64,000 nucleotides of DNA from Hyposmocoma kahamanoa (GCF_003589595.1 NW_020653333.1:2481996-2545995); one strand, 5' to 3'; counted from the stretch's first letter, positions 21,480 to 48,074 are shown. The notes: a model not told the origin generated them from the sequence alone. Program-made: numbers and translations.

Positions 21480-21880
21480 CAAAGTCAAAGTGTCATTTAT
21501 TCTATCATCATCATATACAGCCTGACTTCACCCACTGCTAGGGTATATGCCTCCAAGTTTCTGTGCCTCTACCCACTGTCCCGTGCTAATCTCGATGTCA
21601 TCCGCCCATCTCGCCGGACCATCTCTGAGACAAAACTTTCCACAAGTCACGGGCCAGCGCGGCGTTTTACGGCTAAACCCCAAATACGATTTGTGCCAAT
21701 AGGTACATTTATTCAATAGGTGAAATAAATTGCACTTGAAAATGTCATTTTATAAGCTAACACTCGTTCACTGTGCTGACTTCCCCGAGAACGAAGAAGA
21801 GCAAGAAACTATAGGGATTGCTCTTTTCAAATACACTTAAATGCAATGGAATACATTTCGAATCAGATTTGTATGGAATC
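21480..21880 (-). pseudogene. LINE 3' end, reverse-oriented
   Basis: 21715-21870 is an inverted copy of the 3' non-coding tail of the LINE at 60816-61815; shared words include GGGATTGCTCTTTTCAAATA and GAGCAAGAAACT. 21500-21710 adds LINE-like 3' sequence (GTCATCCGCCCATCTCGCCG). It begins with a TTGAC-type tail in reverse. Confidence 0.6.
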
Positions 21881-22289
21881 TAGACCCATGTCGTCTATCC
21901 ATACATCTTTATGTAACATGTAGTCTTCAACTTTGTATTAAGACTTTTCAATTAAAATACCTACTCTTATACTGTAGGTTTGAAACTTATGAAATGACAA
22001 TTTTAATAAATGCTCCGGAATCTTATTGTAAAAACGTAAAGAATCGTTAGCCTTTATTAAACGAAATCGTGGTACCATCACTTTGGACTTAGGTCTCAAG
22101 GTTGATATTATGGGTAGGATGTTCTTTTATAATGAAATTATGTGCATTTTAATAATGTAATATTTACCTTCTGTGATGCCAAGTTCGGAAAGTGCTTAGC
22201 ATATTTTACATCAACCTACCTCACACGAAGAGAGTACTACTCCCTAATCTCTCTCATCATATATAAATCACATTAGTATGTACAAAGTA

Positions 22290-22760
22290 CAGTAAAATCC
22301 AAACATCCTCCAGTAAAGTTAGGCCTAGAAACTCTCCCACATAACACAGTAGTAAAGTACCTTGGGTTCTACATCGATCGGAGACTAACATGGAAGACCC
22401 ACATCCAAAAGTAACGTGATAAACTCAATTATAGAACCAGGTGCTTGGAGTGGCTACTGGGTAGTCCAAAGTATCTCTAGAAAATAAACTATGTACTAGG
22501 CAGTTCTGAAACCAATTCGGACCTACAGTATTGATAACTGCTAGTCAGTGAAACATTGATATTCTGCAACGATACCAAAACAGTATTCTCAACTGCAAAT
22601 GCTCAATAATAATTCACTAAAATACGTGAGATCCGCGAATATCTTAAAATGCCTACAATTATTGAAGAAATTAAGTCCTATAAAGAAAGAATAGCTCATA
22701 CTAACAAACTAGCTAAAAGGCCAGATAGAAGCGTAAAGACATTTGGGATTCAACTAACTG
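22290..22760 (+). pseudogene. Jockey-type LINE reverse-transcriptase remnant
   Basis: The + frame reads VKYLGFYIDRRLTWKTHIQK, the classic reverse-transcriptase C-terminal motif, then a stop, then REYLKMPTIIEEIKSYKERI. Stops and small indels break it throughout. Confidence 0.75.
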
Positions 22761-23421
22761 GGTGCCTACAACAACCTCTTAACACAATATTACTTTAACC
22801 TTACATTGAGTTTTCGTATAATAACGCGCTTAAAGTAAGCTTATTGCAATATTAAAACTATGATGTTTTATTGGCAGCTTTGTGAGTATTCATTATCTCA
22901 GTTCGTACTATGACGCGACTTTAACATTAAAGTAATATTGCTCTTATGTCAAATTTAGCAATCTTAAAATAGTTACGCGGATGCAATGGAAACAATATTA
23001 TTTTCAGTTTTATTGTCTTAATATTGATTTGTTATGATTAAAAGTTTAGTTGAACTCATTTACTTACATACATATATCTCTTCAATATTTTGTTTGTTTA
23101 TTTTTTATTTATTAGCATATAGGAAATAATTTCTCGTTAAATAAAAATACGCGATGTTTATTTCGTAAAATTATGACAACGCCATATAGATGGCGTATAG
23201 ATGCTCCTTGACGAAACTAACAGTTGAAACTGGACTATAGTTCCGAATTCACAACGTGACTTTCAAGACTCAGCTTGTTTTATTTATTTTTCTTCATGAA
23301 AATGCGGAATAATGAATGAAAACAACGTAATTTTAATAGTTTTTAATGTTACATACTTTTTTTAACAGTCAAAATCCTCTGAATGTAAATACCATTAAGT
23401 ACTTAAACATTATACTACGAT

Positions 23422-23727
23422 CATTGACTTACAAATAAATGGACGACGGGTCTAATACAAAAACCACGAAAAAAATGTCCCAAGTCAACCTATTTAAGCG
23501 TAGTGACATGTCAAGGAATATGAAAAAGCTAAAACGTTGAATTTAAATTGTAATGTCATCGCAGTACTGTCTAACTTTGCTTGCTTCGCTGTCAGTCTAA
23601 CAAACGAAGACTAGAGCGTGAATGACGCTCTGTATACGATTTTAACGCCCTATGAGTTCGGACACTTTTAGCGCGGACCCACTGACTTACAAAGCGGGCC
23701 CGACGTCCATATAATTGTAAGTCAATG
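23422..23727. mobile_element. Non-autonomous DNA element with perfect 8-base target duplication, copy 1
   Basis: The terminal inverted repeats start CATTGACTTACAAATAAATG (left) and CATTGACTTACAATTATATG (right, read inward), about 30 bases each. ACTACGAT flanks it exactly on both sides (23414-23421 and 23728-23735). An inverted relative is at 27766-28036. Eight-base duplications fit hAT- or P-type transposition; the CA start fits P elements better. There is no coding sequence of note. Confidence 0.88.
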
Positions 23728-24099
23728 ACTACGATAACACGATTCGGAACATCAAAAAAGAAAGAGATGGCATTATATAGTTCACATAGCGTTATCTCTT
23801 TCCTATTTTTAGTAAGGAATAGACAATATTGGAAAATCATTCGTTCTTTCAATCACTTTAGCAATAATGCCAATAATATATTACTTGGTTGACAAGATTT
23901 TCATGGTACGAATATGAGTAATATTGTAATAAGCTTACTTTAAGATTACATTGAAATAAGATTGTTTTTGGAAAGGTTATGGTAGGCCCCCAGAGCTGAT
24001 TAGTTATGGTCTCACATAAGACCGATTGCATGTTTTCAATAAAAAAAAAGTATCGGGCTCCAATAATAATTAATATAAATAGTAAAATCATATTATGGT

Positions 24100-24400
24100 G
24101 AAAATTCGAAATGTCGTAAGGGAAAATGAACTTACGACAAAATGTCTCTTAGGACATTTCAAATTTCCACTATCGATATGTGGGGAAATAATTTCGTCGT
24201 AAGGTCATAAAATGTATTTCAGGGCATTTCCACTGTCGATAAAAGGGTGATAATTTCGTCGATGTATCGAAATTTGAAATTTCGGAATCGAAATTTGAAA
24301 TTTCGGAAGCGAAATTTTGTATTAAGGAACATTTTCCATTACGACAAACTATTCCTTACGACATTTCAAATTTCCACCGTCGATATAGTAATTGTGAAAT
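24100..24400. repeat. Short element with repeated CGAAATTTGAAATTTCGG units
   Basis: Two adjacent 20-base units of CGAAATTTGAAATTTCGGAA occur near 24268-24312. CTTACGACATTTCAAATTTC on the right and its complement-like GAAATGTCGTAAGGG on the left suggest terminal inverted repeats. It lies just downstream of the JMJD7 stop. Confidence 0.5.
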
Positions 24401-24482
24401 ATACTTCAAATCATAAATGTAGAAAGATGTAAGTCTTTATATAAAAAACAACTTTAATTCGGGTTAATAACAATAAATAATT

Positions 24483-37703
<13,221 letters not shown>

Positions 37704-38051
37704 GACTTTTTAGTCCCGATTCAGTTAAAATATCAGCAAGAAACTTTTAAAAATGTTATTATAGGTAAGTGTAAACAAACCGCCGAAACCGCACCATCTG
37801 TCAGGCAGTGTCAAATTGGCAATCAGCTGATGTTAGTTTTTAAATTATATTGCAACAGGACATTGTGCCTAGTTTTTAGCAAAGTATAAAGTAAATAATA
37901 TCTTCAATTTCTATGCAGTCCAGACAGATTATTAAACCGGTGTTTAATTAAACAAAAGCAAAGTTGTAATAAATAATTTTAAAAACGAAAAAGTTTAATA
38001 AAAACTTTTACAAGTCCTATAAATACATGTATAAATAGACAGTACAAGACA

Positions 38052-41000
38052 TCAGATATATTTCATAGGCATCGGCTTTTTTAGTATTCCTTTGATCGGG
38101 ATCCCGTCTGTATTAGTGATTGGCTGCTTGGGTGGTGGTGGTGGTTCCATGGGGGGTGCCATATTATCTCGAGGGGTGAGAGTACGACGGATTGTACGAG
38201 GATTGAAAGAGTATGTTGAATCCACAGCCATAACTGAAAATTTAAAATGCAACAGTTAAAGTTTACATACGTGATGTCGCGTCCAACCTCTCATATTTTC
38301 TTTTAAACCGAAATACTAAGATAGAATTAAAGATAAATCCATTTTAATTTACTTTTATTCTTGTTTATCTGCGGCGAAGTTTCAGGTAGGGATATGGCAT
38401 TACGGATCCTGGTTCCGGACATCATGTTAATGTCAAAAAACTCTTCAACGCCATGTCTGTTCAGTTCAAGCTTGTTCTTCTCGTGCATTTGTCTTAAACG
38501 CACCGCTTTATCGAACCCTTGTAGAAACGTTTTGGATGCTGTATGGATCGATACTGTATCCAGGATACCTGAGAAGGCAAGGAGACCAATGAATTAGACA
38601 AGACTACAATACTTTCTTCCATATCATAAACAACGTAATCGGCATTTTTAGTGAAATTGTTTTTTATTTTATTAACGTATCTGCAGTCAGCGGAAGCGCT
38701 TTGACGCAGAATGCCAGATAGTGGACGGACGTCATTCGACTGAAATACTGATGATAATGAAGCAAGGTTCTATGTTTTATTAATTGATTGAAAACAAAAT
38801 GTAGTTTCCTCTAACTACAAAATAACTGATCTTTCCTATCATAAAGAAAGTTGCTAACTTTACGGCTTCTCAGCGCCTCCGCGGCCGCCTTTGTGTGGCC
38901 TGAGCATAAAAGATCTACAACCCTCTAAAAATACGAGGACTGGTTTTATTATACTTGTACATTGACCTACCAATATACTTGTACGACCTTTTGTAAAGCA
39001 CATTTTAAGCAAATATAAATATCATCATCGTCCCTATAAGCGGTTTCTTATTTGTATTTTAAATTCAATACTTAATAATCTCATGTGTACCTATCATTAT
39101 TTTTTGTGAGCGAAATTATGTGTGATTTTAACATTATATATTGGAATTAGCGAAACCAGATCTGCGACCCGCCATAAGCGGTTTTTTAATATGTTATTTA
39201 GTTTCAATTTTACTGCTAAGCAAAATCAGCGCAATTGTCATTTTTGAAACAAAACAAAAACTTTAAGTGCCAATATTATCAGCAGACTTAGCATGAGCCC
39301 GAAAACAAAAGTTTCTTCTTCGAACTCTTAGTTTTCTCTCGAAAATGACGGTACGAAATATCTCTACAGGCGCGGGCAAAGCGCTATGCGGTTTAAGTTG
39401 TCTCGCATACAAATGTCAAATGAAGACAATTTCTCTCCAACTATAGCATGACATTGACAGCCAAATTTTGTATACTTTCAAGTTTGCATACCGATCGTCG
39501 TAGGGAAATATCTTGCACGCGTAGAGAAAATTTTGGGTACGATAGAGAGTTTCTCTTCCTGTTACGTCGTGCTCGAAGGTGAGACATAATCGGTACGGAG
39601 CGAGAGAGAGATATCTCTACGCACTTAATTTTATTTATTTCCCCTCATGCTAAACCTGCTGGAAAGTTACCAAAATGCAAAGGCGTTGTTTATGACAAGG
39701 AGGGCTGAATAATTAAACGAAAAGCAATTTTGCTTTTCAGTTGTATTCCCTACAATATGCATCTTCCTTCTCCTTGTTTCAAATTTCTCAATTCTAAGGA
39801 TCCTTCCCCACTGACCATTACAAAACGTGTAAAATGTAGAATAAATAAGTACCACTACCAAAATAAGCTAACCTTGCACCCCAAACAACAATCTGTGGTA
39901 TCTGCTTGTAACTCCGATCTTGTGGAGTATGAAACAATATAATTTTAACTTGACAAAAAATCTTGAATAGTGGTCATAAAACTAGGAATAAAGCAATAAA
40001 TGAAACATACGAAGTTGCGCGCATCGGGGGATGATAGTCTCCTTATAACGATGCTTCTTGGTCATAGGATTTCCGATGAAATTGACATCTACCAAACTAA
40101 CCAGAGTGCACAGGCTATCTGCTACACTCTGAAAAAGTAAGAATATACTGTTCACAAATGTCATTTAACCATTCTTTAACACTCTGGGGTAAATTATATA
40201 TTAAGATAACGGCCAATTTTATTGATACAGTAACTGGCGCCAGTGCCATGGGCATGCCAGCGCAAGCAAAGCAATTGGCCACATGTAAACATTATTTCCA
40301 TGCCACTCAAGTGCTCAGCGTGATATACACTAGGAATGTTAGTGTAATATTTATTCTTAGCAATCATATAGTAACAACCAGGGCGTGAACGACGTTGTAA
40401 CACTTTTGTGATGGAATGATACCGAAAAGTTGACAAAAACATAGAAATCAGGCCATCCAGTAACCAGACCTGCTTACGTTTACATACATAAAGTTATTTA
40501 TTTATTTTTCGTGCTACACGGACCACTAGAATGAAACACGGATAATTAGACCGTTGTAGGCAATAAGATTCAGTGCCAGCACTAACATGACTTTGGCACT
40601 AGTGCCAGTCACTAAAATTGGACCTGCACAAAATAAGTAGGTACAGACATGTTATTCATTGAACTGGAGAATTTAAGAATCGACACCGTTAACAACTTGA
40701 CATTCTCCTATAGTACAGGGGTCAATAGCACGCCAAGCTTGACAAGAGTTGAAATTAAACTCTTTTGCCTCTCGCTATATAATAATATTAGAATAGTCCA
40801 AAATGTCAAATTCGACGTGCACTTGTCTGCAAGAGCCCATGAGCTGAAATCTAAACAGAACCATAAATTTAATGATGAGCTCTCCATACTTAAAGTGAGC
40901 AATATTTTTTTTATAATGTCAAGTGACGGACGAACGGTAAGCTACACGCCTGTCCATAACAGTTGCAGTGCCACTCAGAGCTTTAAATCGCAAAGAGTTG

Positions 41001-42348
41001 AAGGGCACTCCCACTGTGCCCGTCGCCCTAAGACATAAATTGACAAATCCCATGTGCCTGTAGTTTCACCAGCACCTTCAAAACCGGAATACAGTAATGC
41101 TGACATTACTGCTTGGCGGCAAAAACAGGTAAGATGGCAGTACTTCCTTGGACGAACTCTTCCACAAGGAGCTCTACAAGCAAGATGGAATTTGAAGCTG
41201 TTTAAGTTCAAACAATGAATAAATTACAACAAATAATAATTACCTCGTAGTCTTCCAAATTATTCTTCCTCGCAATCAAGACTTCGAGTCGTCGCAATGG
41301 TCTTGCCCATGACATGTCCGCGATTTTGTTCTCCGATACGTTTAATACCCTTAACGAGCACTATAAAGCAACAAACCACTATAAACGTATGTACTTAAAG
41401 CGTGACACGTTAGATCTGGACCGACTTTTGCGGAACTATTTTAAAGGTATTTTATTTTTTTAAAGGACACTTACAACTAAGTAGCGGGACTGGGGGCGCC
41501 CAAGTGAGTACGGACCTCGGCTTGGGGAGCTACCGGGGACTTCCGCCAGAAGGGCGCGTTGTAGAAGAGAAAACTTTAAAGACCGATGTCTACCTACTGA
41601 TAACCCCAACATAGATGTTGTACCTACGTTATATTCACTGTACAAACGTATCAGCTTTTGATTTAATATACTCATAGACATAGAAATCTCAAACACTAAA
41701 TACAAATAAGGTAGTCATCACACTTATCGACACTGAACAGGTTAAGGTTAAGCCAGTCAAAAAAAAAGCTTGATGTCCAAGTATAAACGCAGAAAAGAAG
41801 TCGGTGCCAAGAGCGGAAGCAAAACGCGCATCGTCTTTTTCGCTCTTATTGCATAAACATAATTATTGGAATCAGAAACATTAGCTGATTTCAACGGTAT
41901 ATATAACTCAATATGACCTAACGTGTCGCTTATCCCATTGTGCCTTTCTAGCGTCGATAAGTTTTTTTGACCGGCAAGAGTCGACTTCGTGTTGACAGGT
42001 GTGGTGAAGTGACGCCGTGATTGACTGTTCAAAATAACTCACCCCCAAAGCCATCATAGTCTTAGGTTCAAAGGCTAATCCATCAGGAGAATCAACATTC
42101 TGCTTTTCAATATGCAACTCTTCCAAATATTTCAGGTTCTCCAAATTCTCCACAACACTAACATTGTTATTACCAATATATAATTTCTTCAAATTATACA
42201 ACTTATCGAGTCCTTCGAGTTTCGATATCTTGTTCCATTGAAGATGCAAATGGGTCAAATTGTACAAGAGATCAAGGTTTTCTATTTTGGTTATATGATT
42301 GCTGTGGTAGTATGCGAAGATAATGTGTGTGCCATTTTTCTGTTTTGG
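38052..42348 (-). CDS. PPP1R42: PPP1R42 (LRRC67), leucine-rich protein phosphatase 1 regulator; 5' exon(s) not found
   Basis: Exons in coding order: 42043-42348, 41244-41360, 40011-40128, 38353-38568, 38052-38233, all phase-consistent, 312 residues. The first recognised exon carries successive leucine-rich units ([51 protein letters not shown]) and [10 protein letters not shown]. The second has [16 protein letters not shown] and the third the [20 protein letters not shown] cap. The fourth is [20 protein letters not shown]. The order and spacing match human PPP1R42. The C-terminus is a proline run ([12 protein letters not shown]) and KGILKKP. The family binds PP1 and is linked to the centrosome and manchette/cilia in mammals. 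Roughly 50 N-terminal residues, and the start codon, are missing from this model and must lie above 42348. Confidence 0.88.
38600..39980. other. PPP1R42 intron, no gene recognised
   Basis: AT-rich with words such as GGTACGAAATATCTCTACAG and GAGAGAGAGATATCTCTACG suggesting a decayed inverted-repeat element between about 39340 and 39625. No coding signal. Confidence 0.35.
40908..41178 (+). repeat. R1 repeat in a PPP1R42 intron
   Basis: From ATAATGTCAAGTGACGGACG to ACAAGGAGCTCTAC. It ends about 70 bases before the exon 41244-41360. Confidence 0.8.
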
Positions 42349-42655
42349 CTGGAAATAAATGACAATTATATTAATATGCTATCAATATACTTTACTTTAA
42401 CGGCAGCGGACTGCATGCAGTGACTATAAAAAAAGTATTCGAAACAAGTAGATCAGTCTGGGAGTTTCAAAATGGCTATCGTAAAGACAACGATTTCCCG
42501 CAAAAAAAATCTGAATATTAAATTATTGAAGAAAGTACAATCTAAGATCTGGAAATGGCAGTATAGCTAATTAGATGCCTTAGCCTGTTACGAAGTATAA
42601 TAATAATAGAATAATAACATAAAATTACAACTTTTTTAAAAAGTTAAACTTTTAA

Positions 42656-42925
42656 AAAGAAACCGACCTCGTTATGTTCATGAAATTACATCTGTTTGCC
42701 AATTTTGATTATAATCGGTTACTGGAAAGGGTGCGAAACCGGATTCATCCCCTAGTTTTCCACCCTTAGAGGTGGAATATTTTCTTCAAATTTAAATGAG
42801 ACCAATTACTGAACTGAGGTACCCTCTTTCCAACAAAAAAAGAATCATTAAAAGCGGGTCACAAATAGAAATAGAGTAATCGTGTAACATACGTAACTCT
42901 ATTTTTGAAATCGGTTAAAAATCCA
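42656..42925 (-). repeat. Family P repeat, long reverse copy
   Basis: AAACCGACCTCG at the left, TCGGTTACTGGAAAGGGTGC, CGGATTCATCCCCTAGTTTT, CCCTTAGAGGTGGAATATTT and GAGGTACCCTCTTTCCAACA in order. It is the reverse counterpart of 19371-19630. Confidence 0.75.
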
Positions 42926-43556
42926 ATAAAACAATCGAAATTTTTCTAAATACTAGGCCTCACAGTAAGGGCAAAAAAATCCAAATTTTCTCAATAAGTA
43001 TGAGTCGTAGACGAAAAATTATAAGAATAAAGTGTTTATTTAGGTTCATCAATCTACTCGAAACAAGCATTAATATTGTTTTTTCAAAATTTGATAATTA
43101 ATCCGAAATTTTTCAAGTGCTGAACTCCTAGTCAATATAAATTTTTTCCGCTAATTTTCTCGATAATATCGAACTATGCGAATAAAATATTTAAGTATAT
43201 CTATTTAATTGAAATAAATATAATTTTTTTTAATTATTGAAATTTTCTAAGTCCCGTTTCCATAGTACCCCCTTTTGTTCAGTCCAATTCTAAATCTATG
43301 TGTCCAACCGATATGACTTTGTTTTGTTCAGTCCAATTGATAAAACCATTTCCCGCGTAAAACTGTCAAAAAATTAAACCATTGAGATTTAGCGGAATGT
43401 CCAATTGACGCCTATTCTATCCCGAGAACGAATTTTACTGCTACTACTCTGTAAAAGCAATGGTGGAAAACATGCAACAAACACACGTATATCAACAAGA
43501 ATTGGCGAGCCCAGTAAAGCTGTAACATAGCATCTTATTGGTATTATCCCATAATG

Positions 43557-43850
43557 CTATGTCCACCGGAATAAGATACAAATCAAACACATTATGACAG
43601 CAGTCGCTAGGGCATTAAATATATGCAAATAAATTTTAATGATATTGTCGTTCATATAATTTAAGTCATATTTACTAACAATTTCAGTAAGGCATTTTTC
43701 GTGCATAAACAAATGAGTTGTCCTCTTGTTCCCTGGAGTTCTTTGTCTGATTATCTTTTTAGCTTCCTTTCTCAAATTATCTTCGTTATGCTTCATATTA
43801 ATTAGTTTAAGCGCACTTTCCATTAGTTTATCTTTATCCTCCTTGTCCAT
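43557..43850 (-). CDS. Small predicted single-pass membrane protein, unrecognised
   Basis: An ATG at 43850 opens 97 codons ending TGA-side at 43557. The N-terminal 55 residues are highly charged (MDKEDKDKLMESALKLINMK, then KKIIRQRTPGNKR) and suit an amphipathic helix. Near the C-terminus FNALATAVIMCLICILF is a clear hydrophobic segment, followed by RWT. That layout suggests a tail-anchored protein facing the cytosol. It lies upstream of PPP1R42 on the same strand and could also be a separate exon of something larger. I recognise no family. Codon use and the lack of repeat words favour a real gene. Confidence 0.45.
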   Translation of the reverse strand: MDKEDKDKLMESALKLINMKHNEDNLRKEAKKIIRQRTPGNKRTTHLFMHEKCLTEIVSKYDLNYMNDNIIKIYLHIFNALATAVIMCLICILFRWT

Positions 43851-44287
43851 TGTAAATGAAATTATTAAATAAGTAAATCTAACAGAAAAAATCGATCAAA
43901 CATTTGAAAATGGCGCTGGTTTTTTTTTTTCTTTTTACGCAAAGAGAATAAATATAACCACCAAGTTAAAAGTCGCCAATGGCTTCATTTTCCTTAGAAC
44001 ATATAGACCTTAGAGGATGGAAAAAAAATCAATTCCATAGTCTAAGGGAAATATAGACGCCTTCCTTTTCTTGGATAACAAAAGAGACTAAAACATCGTT
44101 CTTGTATTTCATGTTTTACTATACTTTTGGTAGGTCTCTCATCATTTAAATTATGCTGCGTGCACATCATGCCAACGATCGCCATTGAACTCTGAATAAA
44201 CGGCGTTGGTAGCCGTATTTTGTAGATTCTTACGGGTTATGAGCCCTGGAGGCTCATCAATGACCAGTCTATAGTGGTGTTTAGAAA

Positions 44288-44425
44288 AAATATTTTTTTT
44301 TAATAACGCACACACTCAACATAGCCCCGCACTATGGAAACCCTGTGTCGCGGGTGCCATGGACACACACACATAGACTACCACAAATTACACCCAAACT
44401 CACGAGAGAATTAAATGTAGGCGTA
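44288..44425 (-). repeat. S1 SINE body
   Basis: AACGCACACACTCAACATAG, CCCTGTGTCGCGGGTGCCAT and AAATTACACCCAAACTCACG match 3040-3180 closely; the tRNA-like head is missing. Confidence 0.75.
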
Positions 44426-46109
44426 ATTTGAAGATAAGATTTATAATGCATCGACCTGCGGCACAATAATTAGTTCGTACCTACACGAACAGCTCAAGAT
44501 AGATGACGATAAAGAAATTTTAGTTTTATAAGCTACAAAATAGAACGAATACGTGAATTTAGAGAGAAGTCAGGATAAATTTTATTCAGTAGTTAATCTT
44601 AGTATAAACTAAACATATATAAATAGGTTAGCAATTTATTTTTCAATTGCAATATGTCGTGTTACGCATTTTAATAAATTAGTTAATTAAATGTCTTGAG
44701 TGGACCATTTCGTGTACCTATATATTCAATACTTTCTTGATTTTCTTTCGAACATGAAACAATAAGCCTGCGGCACATAGTTCTGCCTATATCGTTTTAC
44801 ACTCTCACTGAGGATTTATTGGCCTTCGGCGCTCGTCCACACTGTGAATTGTTTGATGCACTAATGAATGCAAACGAAACCCAATTCTTGGCGTTCGTTG
44901 GCCCGTTATGTGTATTATTTAAGCATAATTAAAAGCCCGTTAAGCATATTGCCAACGTAGGGCTGACCAACGTGCTGTATTATACTTATATTTATTGTAG
45001 CTTAGCTAGTAACCATAGCAACTGTGCCAATATTTATCGTCACTTTTAACGCCACATTGTATTTACATCAATTTCATTCATTCAATTAGTTCTATTTCGT
45101 ATAGGTTTCTGAAAATATAATTACATTAATGGCGATCGCACACTTGTGGGCGCCTGAAGAACCGTCCGTGCAGAAAGAGTGGGCTGCGCAAAAATAATTA
45201 CTTGCGTTTCGTTAATTCTGCAGTGTTGTCAAAGCAATCTATCTGTACATTATGATGGAACTTAACGGGGTTTTTAATTTCATTACTTTTATGATGGAAG
45301 ATGAAGAAAATTAAATACGTTAGGATTCATGTGGTAAAAATAAACTGACTTTTATAATATTTATATAACATAAAAGTTTAAATTTAACACTATCCGAATT
45401 CGTCTGGCATTTGGGTACCTTCCGAATTCTTTTAGCGAATCATTCGATTCTTTCGGCTCTTTCGAAGCGTTCGGAACGGACATGTGTGCGGTCACCTTAT
45501 TCGTAGTTTTTATGCATTGAAATGGTTATACATGATGGTTATGGTTCTTCTCTATGCCCAGTACTATTTTACAATAGTAGTTTCATCGTGTTTTCGTAAA
45601 AACATAATTTATTTTAGTACCTATTTACAACAAAATACACTTTTTACCTTGAAAGATGGAAAAAATAACAGATTGGTCGTGAAATGTATTAATAAAAAAA
45701 TGAAATGTCCTTTGCAATATCGTCGTAAAAAGAAAAGCCAATAGGCCTTCACTCGACTCGATAAAATACCGTAATATTAAATCTTCACTTATCATTAACC
45801 CCTGGAAATACCTTTTTGTATTTAGATTGTAAAGCGAGAGGGGACAGGATCTTGGTACGCCCACCAAGTTATCTGCCTACGAAAATTTTGGCTTCCTTTC
45901 CTCAAGTTTACGTACTTTCTCTGCTGCTGTTCAGCTTGGAAGTTTCCAATTTGCTCCGTTCATTAGATACCGACTTCAGCATCGAGAGTTCAGCCCATTC
46001 TCGACGTACATTGACCACCCTTCACAGCGTTCTGTGAGTATCAGACGCATCTCTGTCGTAGAAGTTCTGAGGCTCCGCCGTGTCTATAGCACGGTCAACC
46101 TCGTAGGCA

Positions 46110-46310
46110 ACATCCTAAGAGTAGTTAGACACGGTGATACAATCGAACGATACAATCACGCGTTTGTATCAATGCAGTCGCGCGCTTGCATCGCGTTTGC
46201 ATCGCTGTTTAATATCGTGCGCATGTGTAAACGTAGACGATTAGCGACTGCATCCCTTGTGCATCGCATTTGCTTCGCTGTTGAAAGTCGCCGTGTGTAA
46301 CCACTCTAAG
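46110..46310. repeat. CpG-rich dispersed repeat, third main copy
   Basis: AATCACGCGTTTGTATCAAT, GCAGTCGCGCGCTTGCATCG and AAACGTAGACGATTAGCGAC occur in the same order as at 118-275. It may sit in the promoter region of the 46438 ORF. Confidence 0.7.
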
Positions 46311-46437
46311 ATAATACCATAACTAACAGTAAAAAAAAGAATCTGCTTTTAGGTGTTAAAACATCACATTTGTGGACCTAAATAATCCCAGAAAACAACA
46401 ATACAGACATGGCAAATTTATAAGCAATTAGGTCAAT

Positions 46438-46716
46438 ATGAGTAAAACTAGTTCAGACCTAGCTGCGAAACATGTAAAAGCGAAACAGGCGCAACGAAAG
46501 AAACAAAAAGTACTCGAAAGAATAAGGAGGGAGATGAAGATAGAAAGTAATTTTTCATCTAGTGAAAGTAATTTTTCGCCTATTCGATCAAAAGCACCAA
46601 AGTGGGAACCAGATGATATTTACGACGCTGTAAAGTTTTTATTAATCAGTATACATGTAATTTTAGGCGCCTATTTGATAAAACGGCATGATTTCTATGT
46701 GCCAAGTAATTCTTAA
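46438..46716 (+). CDS. Second small predicted single-pass membrane protein, unrecognised
   Basis: ATG at 46438, 92 residues. The first 45 are basic and helical (KHVKAKQAQRKKQKVLERIR), followed by a Ser-rich repeat (NFSSSESNFSPIRS) and WEPDDIYDAVKFLLISIHVI, where the hydrophobic segment AVKFLLISIHVILGAYLI begins. The end is KRHDFYVPSNS. A TTTTAG acceptor-like site lies about 85 bases upstream. The layout (charged head, late membrane span) parallels the 43557-43850 ORF though the sequences are unrelated. No family recognised. Confidence 0.5.
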   Translation: MSKTSSDLAAKHVKAKQAQRKKQKVLERIRREMKIESNFSSSESNFSPIRSKAPKWEPDDIYDAVKFLLISIHVILGAYLIKRHDFYVPSNS

Positions 46717-46719
46717 GTG

Positions 46720-48060
46720 ACTATGGCTAGCTAAAAATAAACGGTGTTCATGTTAGATCACAATAGTTATTAATTTATGTATAAGCACCTAAATAATCTT
46801 AAAATAATATGACCCAATGGGGTGTTTAACATTAGGTACCTACATCTACATCTCTGTGATAAAATAATAACACCGTGAGATAGTCATATTGTCATAAACA
46901 TACTTGAATGTAAATAAACATATTTATAACTATTGAGTGATACAAAATTAAACATATCTGATTAATATAAAATCATGTTTATTTTACCTAGTCCCATAAA
47001 AACTAAACACTTAATAAAAAGAAATCGATTACGAATTTTTATTTCAGGAAAAAATAAGATACCTATACAATTAAAAATAGCAAGGCTAAATTGAACGGAT
47101 GAATTGGGTCTTCACGCAAATAGGATGCCTTATAAGGAAGGAGTACGAATTCAAAGCTTCCAACTCCGGTTACTCTAACAACCTGCTGTCTGTGGTAGTA
47201 CCAGGGTGCCAGCTCTCAAAAGTAGGCGCGAAGGCTTAAGCACTATGATCCCTGAACAAAAAATACTTGGAACTCCAGACGCAAATCTATTCCTTGGCAA
47301 ATAAAATATGTTGATTATACATATTCACAGAATGACGCAAAAGATTGTCAGAAGTTGGAATGAAAAAACTGGAGGAGTGGAATTTTTTCAGGGAAACCCT
47401 ACTTTTTTGTGCGGCTAGAAAACAGACGAAAAGCACCATTACCATAGTCTGTTGCTTAAACGTCTGAAAGATACTATTGTCTCTATTGTGTTATGCTAAT
47501 ATGATATAGCTCAATCGGAGAACGAATTATAATCGTAGAGAAATAGATAGATTTAGTACACAGGATTTAACACTGCATAGTATTATTATTGTAAGGGACC
47601 TGTCCCTTTTTTATATTTAAGCTGAATAAAGCCAATTATTCTTCTTATTACATCATAGTTTTTTTATAGGTAGGTTTAATGTACTACTTTGCCTTTCCTT
47701 CAAATTTCTTTTTGAATAAAGCACTCTTTCTCCATCTTCCTTATCCCATTTGTAAATTTCGTTAATGTAACATTTAGAAACAATTCAACCCTTGTAAGTG
47801 GTTCAAACATTAATCGTGAAAAGCCAGGAAAAATAAGAAATAAAAACATATTTCTCTTGACGTCACAAACTATTAGGAGCATAGATTTAGTAAATCTATG
47901 ATTAGGAGATACTACTTGACGTGTATAGGAAGAGGATGTATGATGAATGTATGGTAAAATCTTTGCCTATCCTAATAAACAGAAAACTTATAAAAAAATT
48001 ACTTGACGTTGACATTTCTTAAAATTTATTGTGTCTTGATTTGATTGTGTCCACAGACTA
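46720..48060. other. No gene recognised
   Basis: AT-rich intergenic DNA before the gap. A small palindrome CATAGATTTAGTAAATCTATG is at about 47880-47900. No ORF with family signatures. Confidence 0.45.
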
Positions 48061-48074
48061 TTAGATGCTAACGC

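Noticed and set aside
45484..45867. Zinc-finger-like reading (KCINKKMKCPLQ)
   Set aside because: Too short and without the full Cys/His spacing; open on both strands, which points to chance.
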